Part shown: piece after piece, positions 1 to 6,759 of the stretch | Position numbering within the stretch: the first letter of the stretch is position 1 | Layout of the letters: the number at the start of each line of letters is the position of its first letter | NCBI GenBank assembly: GCA_012518325.1 | Contig: JAAYSR010000034.1 | Coordinates: 1-6,838 of the forward strand | DNA: 6,838 nt | From: Bacillota bacterium | Lineage (GTDB): Bacteria > Bacillota > Limnochordia > Darwinibacteriales > Darwinibacteriaceae | Direction of reading: 5' to 3' | Program-made: the position numbers and the translations under genes | Notes under the pieces: generated by a model | The model's database searches: none | Seen by the model: only the letters and a program-made list of their open reading frames with translations | What the model was told of the DNA's origin: nothing

Positions 1-761
1 AGATGCGAGTTGTCCTGTAAAACAAGATTTCTGCCATACACTAATATGGTCGGCCCTGGGACTTCATCCTGATAATAGTTCCAGCGGGCATCATCACTGT
101 ATCTATAGACGCTGAAGGAAAAGACGGTGACGTCAGTGCGGGGCTGCGGCGCCCACATGGAAAGGAGCATGTAAGGATCAATTTTCTCAACCCTCCGCTG
201 ATCCGGCGAATACCTTACACCGCCTTCCACCTGCCGTACCTGAATCCGGCCTGTCTCCTCGGGGCCCAGCCCCCGGAAGTACTCATCAACCATTAGGTAC
301 TGGTTATGGGGATCTGCTGCAAAAAAGCCCAAATCCACCCTGACATTTACCTCGGACTGGGATCTAACTACGTAGGCATTGGGGCTGAAGATCTCCTGGG
401 TCTGAACCTCAACAACAGCAGAACGATCCCAGGTGCTGACATGGACTGACAGGGGTTCTCCCCGCCAGGCGGAAGTCAGGTTAAAGGCCTCAATAAGCAC
501 TGTACGGGCGGGCAAAACCACGGTACGGTCCAGGAAAAAGGGCCTCCAGCTCTGATCCCAGCCTTCCGAGGCGATAGTGACGCTTTTGCGCGTTGTGGAT
601 TCATTGGCCAAAGCCACCTTCACAACATTGCCCTCCAGCCAGGCGATTACTGCCACATCTCCTAGATAACCGTCCCGCAAGGCCGCCAGGCCCGGGGCAC
701 TTGCCAGCACGACCAGTAGTATCGTTACTGCAACTGATTGCATCAACGCTCTGCGACGCAT
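1..761 (-). CDS. Secreted protein of unknown function (N-terminal 253 residues; 3' end beyond window)
   Basis: I do not recognise the family. The frame is open from ATG at 761 to the left edge with no stop (253 codons), so the gene continues outside the window. A GGAGGG ribosome binding site lies 7 bases upstream of the ATG, which fixes the start; a second in-frame ATG at 743 has no such site. The N-terminus is a textbook signal peptide: MRRRALMQ, a hydrophobic core (SVAVTILLVVLA), then a small-residue end (SAPGLAA) with cleavage expected near residue 26-27. The mature part is rich in alternating V/T/S/F stretches, aromatic residues (WDQSWRPFF, DARWNYYQD) and few cysteines, suggesting an extracytoplasmic beta-rich fold. 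Near the cut it contains LVYGRN, also seen in the fragment at 6760-6838. If the two are paralogous, only about 10-20 residues are missing. It follows the mannosidase on the same strand after 128 bases, so co-transcription is possible but not shown. Confidence 0.85.
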   Translation of the reverse strand, partial: MRRRALMQSVAVTILLVVLASAPGLAALRDGYLGDVAVIAWLEGNVVKVALANESTTRKSVTIASEGWDQSWRPFFLDRTVVLPARTVLIEAFNLTSAWRGEPLSVHVSTWDRSAVVEVQTQEIFSPNAYVVRSQSEVNVRVDLGFFAADPHNQYLMVDEYFRGLGPEETGRIQVRQVEGGVRYSPDQRRVEKIDPYMLLSMWAPQPRTDVTVFSFSVYRYSDDARWNYYQDEVPGPTILVYGRNLVLQDNSH

Positions 762-768
762 CTACATT

Positions 769-774
769 CCCTCC
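769..774 (-). promoter_or_regulatory. Ribosome binding site of the secreted protein gene
   Basis: The minus strand reads GGAGGG followed by 7 bases and then the ATG at 761. This near-consensus Shine-Dalgarno sequence supports the chosen start and shows that the leftmost open frame is a real gene even though it runs off the window. Confidence 0.8.
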
Positions 775-889
775 ATCTTCTTTCTGTTACAATCATTCGC
801 CTCCCTTCAGCCCTATCTGCCAGTAGGGACAAAAATACCTCATTCTGCGAAGTTTTTTGACGCATAGCAACGTTCCGAGGAACATGTCC

Positions 890-3800
890 TCATGGCTGGA
901 ACTGCCGAATTTTGAAGGTCCTGATCTCGTAGGGATTAAGGGTAAAGGTAAAGCGATCAGACGCAAAATCCACTTCCTGATCGTCCTGCTCCATCAAGCT
1001 GCACTCCCTGACAGCCTGAAGCCTGTGGGGGAATGTGACTGTCACTTGGTCCCTGCGATTGGCAAATTCATAGAAGCGCAGCACAAGTTCGTCTCCGTCT
1101 TCGGCCTTTTTCACGGTGTCCAGAATCGTGCTCTGACCCTCGACCTTAAGCAGCTGACCTGCAGAGTCTAAACTGCCCGAAACGCGGGAACTGAGGATGC
1201 CCCGCAGGGGATAGTTCAGCTCATAGGCTGCCTGGACAGTCCCACCCTCATACCAGTCTCCCCGGTGAGGAAGGAGGCTGTAGGTAAACTCATGGTGCCC
1301 CTGATCCGCTGCAGGATCGGGATCAATGCCTGATGTGAGGAGAGTGAGGCGGATCACATTGTCTTTAATGTCATGGCCGTACTTGCAGTCATTTAACAGG
1401 CTGACACCGTAGTCACGCTCAGAGAGATCCACCCATTTGTGGGCCACTGTTTCAAATTTGGCCCAGTCCCAGCTGGTGTTGTAGTGGGTTGGACGTTCCA
1501 CATTGCCGAATTGAATCTCATAGGTAGCCTTGGTGTTCCGCACCGCCACGGGAAAAGCCGCCTTGAGCAGGATGGAATGTTCATGCCAGTCTACCTCTGT
1601 GGCAAAATCAATCCCTCGCCGGTCTGAATAGACAAAGATCCTCTGCCTGATGGTGGAATCAAGGTACTTCCATTCCAAAGCTAGCACTGCCCGCTCGGGG
1701 CCGTCTTCCAAAACCTCCCATCTGGTCAGTTCATCTACTGGATACTGTTTCTCCTGGTAATAAAGGTCAATATCCCAGCAGTCAAAGTTCATGGGCCGAT
1801 CTTCAAAGGCCTGAAGCTCATTGGCCAGGCACCCTGCTGGGACAACTTCCCGTTCCGCTTCCTTATCATAAAGAGATGCAATCTGCCCCTGCTCATTAAA
1901 TGTAATTCTGTAGTACTTCGACTCAATTACCCGACCTGATACGGTGACTCCGGCCTGCGGCGAAGCCTCACTGCCATCCTCAGGTCGCAAAGCAAAGGTT
2001 CGGTAACCCAAGGCAGGAATCTCAGGCACCTTAATCTCCAGCTGTTTCTTGCCGCCATACTCCACAATGCTGCAGAGCAGTCTGTCGCCGTCCTCGGTCC
2101 AAATCCCCCTGCCTTCTAGCCCAGCCTGCCAGGGGAGTGTCACAGTTCCACCCCGATCCCAGGACAGGGAGTTGAAGACCACAAGTTTCTCGCCTTCAAG
2201 ATCCACTGCATCGGCGAGAAGCTGCAAGGCGTCCTGTTCCTGATGTTCAGCGGAAGCGAACAGCTTGGCAAATTCCTCTGCCGCATCTTCATAGACTTCT
2301 GTAATGGATGAGCCTGGCAGAATGTCATGGAACTGGTTGCGCAGCAGGATTTTCCAGTTTTCATTGATTTCGCCCTGGGGATAGAGATGATCCTCGAGCT
2401 TCGCCTGGGCCAGGCTGTGCAAGAACTCTACATCGTGGAGCAGCACTTCACTCTTGCGGTTGTCTCTTTTGATCTTTCCTTGGGAAGTATATGTGCCCCT
2501 GTGGTATTCCAGATACAGCTCTCCGTCCACTGTCGGCAGACGCTTCTGGCCTTTGACCCTGGCTGCCAGACGCTCAAAGTAGGGTTCCACCTTGCCAAAC
2601 TCAATCTTGGGGATACCGGGAAGTTCCTTCATACGCCTGCCCATTTCGATCATCTCTTTCGTGGGCCCGCCGCCGCCGTCCCCCCAGCCGTAGGCGAGGA
2701 GCAGCTCGTCATTGATCTCTTTCTGCTGGTAATGCTCCCAGCTGCGCTGGGCGCTGGCAGGGTTTAACATCCCGTTATAGGTGTAATACCTTGGCTTTTC
2801 CGATTCTGTGGTAGTGATAAAGTGGGTCAAAATCTCAGTTCCGTCCAGCCCCCGCCACATGAATGTATCATACGCGGGGCGGTTGTACTGGCTCCAGCTG
2901 ATCTTCGTAGTCATGAAGTATTTCAGGCCGCTCTTGGCCAGGATTTGGGGCAGTGCCCAGGAATAGCCAAAGACATCCGGCAGCCAGAGCACTCTGCATT
3001 CCACCCCAAACTCCTTTCTGATAAAGCGGGTGCCAAAGAGGAGCTGGCGCACCAAGGACTCGCCTGAAGGAACGTTGCAGTCAGACTCAACCCACATGCC
3101 TCCGGTAACTTCCCACTTGCCGGCTTTGACGTTTTCTTTAATCTCCTCGTAAATGGCAGGACAGTCTTCCCTGATGTAATCATAGAGCTGCGGCTGGCTT
3201 TGGATGAACTGATACTCGGGATACTGTTTCATCAGGTGATTGACGGTGGAGAAGGTTCTCGCGCTTTTCTCCCTGGTGTGCTTCAGCTGCCAGAGCCAGG
3301 CGACGTCAATGTGGGAATGGCCCACTGCAGTAATTACCGGGCGATGCCCAGACTTTGACTGGTAAGCGGATAAACTCTCCTGCAAAGCCTGATTCGCCTG
3401 GGCAATGGACTGATAAAAGCCCGGGGAGCCCGGTTTGCGAAAATCAACTGCATTGAGGGCCTCGTTCAGGAACACGATCAGATTTTCCCGGTCAAAATCA
3501 CCTTCAGGGAGGACCTTGACAGTTTCCTGGATGGCCAGAGCCCTGAAATAAAAGTCTTCTGCCGCAATATTGATCTTTACCAAGGAAGCAGCTGCGAAGC
3601 GGCGTTCCACATCCTGCAGCCCGCTGAAGGCCTTTAGGGCAACCTGGACGGTCCCGCGCTCCTTCCATTCAGGCAGTACATGGATTTCATGGTGGTTGAC
3701 GTCCAAGCCCTGGGTGGGCGCACCGTCTATGTAGACGAGTGTTTCAGAACCGGACAAACCGCCAAACTGCCCGGCGCTGGGAGTGAAAAAGAGGGCCACT

Positions 3801-4042
3801 TTGTCATCCTTCCACTCCTTGGGGATCTCCACCTTGCACCGAAACCAGTGGGTCTGGTCTTTCCCGCCCCACAGGCTTCCTACGGCAAAGTCTTCCCAGC
3901 CGCTGTCGTCAAAATCCGCCGCATGGGCACCCTCCACATCGTAGGGCGCATGCTTGAGGCTTTCTATTTTGCGAACCTCTTCAAAAATGTACTTTTTCAA
4001 ATCATTGATGTACCGGTCAGCCTTCTGCGTGGTAAAATACAT
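890..4042 (-). CDS. Alpha-mannosidase, glycoside hydrolase family 38 (long, cytosolic type)
   Basis: Retaining alpha-mannosidase that hydrolyses terminal alpha-mannosyl residues, probably on imported oligosaccharides or glycoconjugates; the linkage cannot be predicted. It has 1050 residues from ATG 4042, the length of MAN2C1/Ams1-like enzymes and longer than MngB-type bacterial members. Domains: N-terminal beta region (about 1-225); catalytic barrel (about 237-500) with VGHSHIDVAWLW (divalent-metal ligands H244 and D246) and LWLPDVFGYSW (nucleophile and metal ligand D356); GWGDGGGGP (D455), conserved in this subgroup and probably lining the active site; a helical middle region (about 508-595) with LEYHRGTYTSQ and RNQFHDILPGS (metal ligand H572); C-terminal beta domains with ITFNEQGQIASLYDK (about 713-727) and DYGVSLLNDCKYGHD (877-891). 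All expected active-site motifs are intact. There is no signal peptide. In-frame GTG 4048 and TTG 4054 are alternative starts; ATG 4042 was chosen because MYFTxxK resembles the usual N-terminus of the family. The start lies 12 bases after the upstream stop codon. Confidence 0.96.
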   Translation of the reverse strand: MYFTTQKADRYINDLKKYIFEEVRKIESLKHAPYDVEGAHAADFDDSGWEDFAVGSLWGGKDQTHWFRCKVEIPKEWKDDKVALFFTPSAGQFGGLSGSETLVYIDGAPTQGLDVNHHEIHVLPEWKERGTVQVALKAFSGLQDVERRFAAASLVKINIAAEDFYFRALAIQETVKVLPEGDFDRENLIVFLNEALNAVDFRKPGSPGFYQSIAQANQALQESLSAYQSKSGHRPVITAVGHSHIDVAWLWQLKHTREKSARTFSTVNHLMKQYPEYQFIQSQPQLYDYIREDCPAIYEEIKENVKAGKWEVTGGMWVESDCNVPSGESLVRQLLFGTRFIRKEFGVECRVLWLPDVFGYSWALPQILAKSGLKYFMTTKISWSQYNRPAYDTFMWRGLDGTEILTHFITTTESEKPRYYTYNGMLNPASAQRSWEHYQQKEINDELLLAYGWGDGGGGPTKEMIEMGRRMKELPGIPKIEFGKVEPYFERLAARVKGQKRLPTVDGELYLEYHRGTYTSQGKIKRDNRKSEVLLHDVEFLHSLAQAKLEDHLYPQGEINENWKILLRNQFHDILPGSSITEVYEDAAEEFAKLFASAEHQEQDALQLLADAVDLEGEKLVVFNSLSWDRGGTVTLPWQAGLEGRGIWTEDGDRLLCSIVEYGGKKQLEIKVPEIPALGYRTFALRPEDGSEASPQAGVTVSGRVIESKYYRITFNEQGQIASLYDKEAEREVVPAGCLANELQAFEDRPMNFDCWDIDLYYQEKQYPVDELTRWEVLEDGPERAVLALEWKYLDSTIRQRIFVYSDRRGIDFATEVDWHEHSILLKAAFPVAVRNTKATYEIQFGNVERPTHYNTSWDWAKFETVAHKWVDLSERDYGVSLLNDCKYGHDIKDNVIRLTLLTSGIDPDPAADQGHHEFTYSLLPHRGDWYEGGTVQAAYELNYPLRGILSSRVSGSLDSAGQLLKVEGQSTILDTVKKAEDGDELVLRFYEFANRRDQVTVTFPHRLQAVRECSLMEQDDQEVDFASDRFTFTLNPYEIRTFKIRQFQP

Positions 4043-4053
4043 ATCCACTCTCA

Positions 4054-4060
4054 ATCACCC
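4054..4060 (-). promoter_or_regulatory. Ribosome binding site of the mannosidase gene, overlapping the upstream stop codon
   Basis: The minus strand reads AAAGGGTGATTGAGAGTGGATATG. GGGTGAT matches the extended anti-Shine-Dalgarno complement (AGGAGGTGATC) and contains the TGA stop of the preceding gene. It sits 5 bases from GTG 4048 and 11 bases from ATG 4042, and too close to TTG 4054. The overlap suggests translational coupling, so that ribosomes ending on the transglutaminase-like gene can re-initiate on the mannosidase. Confidence 0.6.
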
Positions 4061-6637
4061 TTTCTGTAAACTGTCTAATATGTAACCCGCGGTTCCGATT
4101 TGATACCCGGCGGAAGCATAGCGCACTGTCCCTTTGCCGTCGGCAGCTGCAACCATAGGAAAGTTCATTGGCAATTCCGCCTGCAATCCCCCTTGTACTT
4201 GCGAAAAAAACCTGTAGTCAGCGTCCCTGATCAAACGGGTGCCGCAGGGCAACGCTCCATACATATCCGGATCAGCAAAGTCTGCAGCTCTGTCATCGCC
4301 AAGACAGAGCAGAACCGTGATGCCTAGGTCCTCAAACTGCTCCCTGCGTTCCCTCAGTTCCCTGAGGAGATGCTTAGTGGGTTCCCGCTCGGGATCGATC
4401 CAAATCGCAGCGATAGGTCGCTCCCCTTTAAGATAGTCTAGAACAACCTCTCCTCCGTCCAGCTCCAGCAAGGCAACTGTAGCGGGCAGTTCTCCCAGGG
4501 GTCTGCCTGAATTGACTTCTTTCCCAGAGAAAACCGACGTAAGGTCAAGAATTTCCCCCGGCAGCAGAGTAAAGTCTCTCAGGGTGACGCAGACATCGCC
4601 ACTTTCCAACCGCTTGCCGGCAGTCAGCCTGTAACGACCTGCCTCAAGCTCAAGTTCTGAGGGGAAAGCCTCATCGTCAAAGGCCTCTTCATCCAGCCCG
4701 CGAAAGCGCAACGTGCGAAAAACACCCTTTTCCAGGCGTGCCAGGGCAAAGTTGTGGAAATAGCTTATCTTTCTCCTATACCCAACCTGCTCCCGGATGC
4801 GAAGAACACCAGGGTCGGCAGGGCTTTTTGCAGAGTCAATCTGTACCCAACTGCCTTGGCTTAAAGACCGCACCTTGCCGTCAATAGGTGAAAGCCTGGC
4901 CGCCGCGCCAAAGCTTCGAGCCATAGCCACAAAGAGAATCTGCTTGGCCAGCTGATTTCCTGCCCCAAGCTCATAGGTGCCCTTAGGGCTGGGCCAGCCC
5001 CGCACAGCGCCATCTTCTGCTGTCTTGATGTGTGCATCGATCCAAGCTTTGAGCTTGAGGGGATTATTCCGGAAAGCCTCCTGCTCCTCCAGGCTGAACT
5101 CCCTTTGGAAAAACGTCCGGTATCCCCGCAGGGACTCACAGCTCACCCTGGGCTGCAAGACATATTTTATAAACTGTTCCTGTGGATAAAACTTCTCATA
5201 GGGAAGTGCACCTTCAAGATGATCCAAGAGAGTATCTGCATTTGTATCAATCAGGTCTTTTGCAGGTAGCACATGGGCAAGCTCCAGGGCCATCGGCCCA
5301 AACTCCGGCACAGCCTGTGCCAAATACTCGTAGAGGGCATGGCTGTTTCCCCGGGCCCTTTCCAAGACAGCACAACTCTTTTCTGGATCGACGCCGAGGC
5401 GGATTGCGAGCAAACCGGCCTTTTCCCTGGACACAAAGGTTGACTCATAGGCAGCCCGGATCGCATCTTCTTCTCTAAGGCGCCGATCATTTTCTGCACT
5501 TTCCTCCGCGCTCACTTGAACTATTGACAAAGGGCATTCAGCCGGTGCATGCATGGTAAACTGCTGCAACTCTTCCCCCTCTGTTCCGAGCACCACCTCC
5601 ACAGTTCCTGGACCCTCTCCACGGGCCAATACGGATCCCCACACCCCATCTTTCACAGCATGGATCCAGAGATCGCCGTGACCCGTTGTCAGCGCCGCTT
5701 CACCATTGCAGTCTGTCTGCAGGCTCACCAAAGTGGAAAATCCCCCATAATTAAAGACTTGCAGCTCTACAACGGCACCTTCGACTGGCCTCCCCGCCAA
5801 ATCCTTGACCCGTACCTTGAGGCTGCGCACCAGTGCGTAATTTGCCAGAAGATTGAGTTCGGTATGATCGTCTTTACACTGCACTACCGCTTCCGGGCCG
5901 GCATAAATAGTGCCGGGAACACGGGTGTGCACAAGCATCGCACGACTGGCGGCACCTGTAAACCAACCCTTGTTTAAGCGTGGTTCAGGCTCGCAGGCGC
6001 CTAGGAAATGCCACTTGCCGTCGGCCCAAGCCTCCACCCAGGCATGGTTGCTGTCCGTGTGGGACCAGCGGGGCGCATACACCTGCCTGGCAGGAATGGA
6101 GAGACTTCTCAGTGCTACCACGAGCAGGGCCGACTCTTCGCCGCAGCGGCCCCGGGCTGCGCGAATGAGGGTCAAAGGCGATGCTGTCCGAGGATCTGAA
6201 GCTTTATAGGTGGCCTTTGCATGGCACCAGTGGTTTACTTCCAAAATCGCATCCGCCATCGATAAATCTTTGACCCTGTCATACAGCTCATTCCAGAAAT
6301 AAGGACGATAGTCTTCTATCGTTTCGTTGCTGATCCGATAGGGCAGGACAAAGTGTAAGAATAACTGGCCGGGAATTCTTTGACCCCAGGGCGCCTCCTT
6401 CAGAGCCCTTAGGCTATGCCTTACATGCCTGAGAAAGAGATCGCCGGAGTAATCGGCCAAGTCAACCAGGGGCATAAAGGCGAAAAGAAACTCCAAGGCC
6501 AGCTGCTCTTCGGGGTTCAGTGTCTCATTAAAGACGCCAAAAAGCTCCTCGCACCTGCCTTGGGCCAGGGCCTTCTTTTCTGCCAGCTTTTCTTTTATCA
6601 CAGCCAGTTCAGGGTCTGAAAGTCCAAAAGGATGCAC
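4055..6637 (-). CDS. Multidomain transglutaminase-like protein (PNGase-like core, degenerate second core, thioredoxin-like C-terminus)
   Basis: Cytoplasmic protein of 860 residues from GTG 6637. Order: helical N-terminus (1-115); transglutaminase core (about 120-230) with GRCGEES (nucleophile C165) and NHAWVEAW (H198), then WHFLGACEPEP, where the usual third catalytic Asp is Gly213 with E216 close by; a carboxypeptidase-regulatory-like beta domain (about 272-340, VKDLAGRPVEGAVVELQ); a mostly helical linker; a second, degenerate transglutaminase unit (about 485-605) lacking Cys and His; a beta domain (about 625-700, GRYRLTAGKRLESGDV); a thioredoxin-like domain (about 735-860) without CxxC. The architecture resembles, from memory, Bacteroidetes and Bacillota proteins annotated only as transglutaminase domain-containing. 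Activity could be peptidase, amidase or PNGase-like; unproven. The GTG at 6652 would add five residues but has no good ribosome binding site, whereas GAGGAG precedes GTG 6637 by 7 bases. No signal peptide is present. It is coupled to the mannosidase gene. Confidence 0.9.
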   Translation of the reverse strand: MHPFGLSDPELAVIKEKLAEKKALAQGRCEELFGVFNETLNPEEQLALEFLFAFMPLVDLADYSGDLFLRHVRHSLRALKEAPWGQRIPGQLFLHFVLPYRISNETIEDYRPYFWNELYDRVKDLSMADAILEVNHWCHAKATYKASDPRTASPLTLIRAARGRCGEESALLVVALRSLSIPARQVYAPRWSHTDSNHAWVEAWADGKWHFLGACEPEPRLNKGWFTGAASRAMLVHTRVPGTIYAGPEAVVQCKDDHTELNLLANYALVRSLKVRVKDLAGRPVEGAVVELQVFNYGGFSTLVSLQTDCNGEAALTTGHGDLWIHAVKDGVWGSVLARGEGPGTVEVVLGTEGEELQQFTMHAPAECPLSIVQVSAEESAENDRRLREEDAIRAAYESTFVSREKAGLLAIRLGVDPEKSCAVLERARGNSHALYEYLAQAVPEFGPMALELAHVLPAKDLIDTNADTLLDHLEGALPYEKFYPQEQFIKYVLQPRVSCESLRGYRTFFQREFSLEEQEAFRNNPLKLKAWIDAHIKTAEDGAVRGWPSPKGTYELGAGNQLAKQILFVAMARSFGAAARLSPIDGKVRSLSQGSWVQIDSAKSPADPGVLRIREQVGYRRKISYFHNFALARLEKGVFRTLRFRGLDEEAFDDEAFPSELELEAGRYRLTAGKRLESGDVCVTLRDFTLLPGEILDLTSVFSGKEVNSGRPLGELPATVALLELDGGEVVLDYLKGERPIAAIWIDPEREPTKHLLRELRERREQFEDLGITVLLCLGDDRAADFADPDMYGALPCGTRLIRDADYRFFSQVQGGLQAELPMNFPMVAAADGKGTVRYASAGYQIGTAGYILDSLQKG

Positions 6638-6644
6638 CAGTTCA

Positions 6645-6650
6645 CTCCTC
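6645..6650 (-). promoter_or_regulatory. Ribosome binding site that decides the start of the transglutaminase-like gene
   Basis: The minus strand reads GAGGAG, then TGAACTG (7 bases), then GTG at 6637. The site lies downstream of the alternative GTG at 6652, so the longer reading would translate its own ribosome binding site. The shorter start is preferred. Confidence 0.75.
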
Positions 6651-6708
6651 ACGCAATTACCTAGAGGTGTTCAAGGAGAAATTTCCAGATCATGGTCAAA
6701 ATCCCTGC

Positions 6709-6744
6709 AAAAAAACCAGCCAATGGGCTGAGCCCGTTGGCTGG
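6709..6744 (-). terminator. Strong intrinsic terminator between the right-edge gene and the transglutaminase/mannosidase unit
   Basis: On the minus strand an 8-bp perfect outer stem (CCAGCCAA with TTGGCTGG), one C/A mismatch, a 4-bp GGGC/GCCC inner stem and a TCA loop are followed directly by seven T. The U-run lies on the left side only, so the signal works for minus-strand transcription coming from the right. It begins 15 bases after the stop codon at 6760-6762. It separates that gene from the transglutaminase gene, whose promoter should therefore lie between about 6708 and 6650. Confidence 0.92.
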
Positions 6745-6759
6745 TCTTGCGATCTTCCT

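Noticed and set aside
811..828. Hairpin CCCTA-8-TAGGG in the gap between the mannosidase and the secreted protein gene
   Set aside because: The stem is only five base pairs and there is no T-run on either side, so it is not a credible terminator.
872..883. Perfect palindrome GTTCCGAGGAAC just after the mannosidase stop codon
   Set aside because: It is short, with a loop too small for a stable hairpin and no T-run. It could be an operator half, but nothing else supports that.
5549..5977. Plus-strand open frame of 142 codons, and the similar plus-strand frame 2327-2767 (146 codons)
   Set aside because: Both lie entirely antisense to strongly supported genes whose motifs are intact, their translations look like no protein family, and no ribosome binding site is evident.
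6694..6699. TTGACC on the minus strand as a -35 box for the transglutaminase-like gene
   Set aside because: At 16-18 bases downstream there is no sequence resembling TATAAT, so a promoter cannot be called from this element alone.
6709..6744. Reading the terminator hairpin as bidirectional
   Set aside because: The right-hand side is followed by TCTTGC, with no T-run for plus-strand transcription, and there is no plus-strand gene in the window to terminate.
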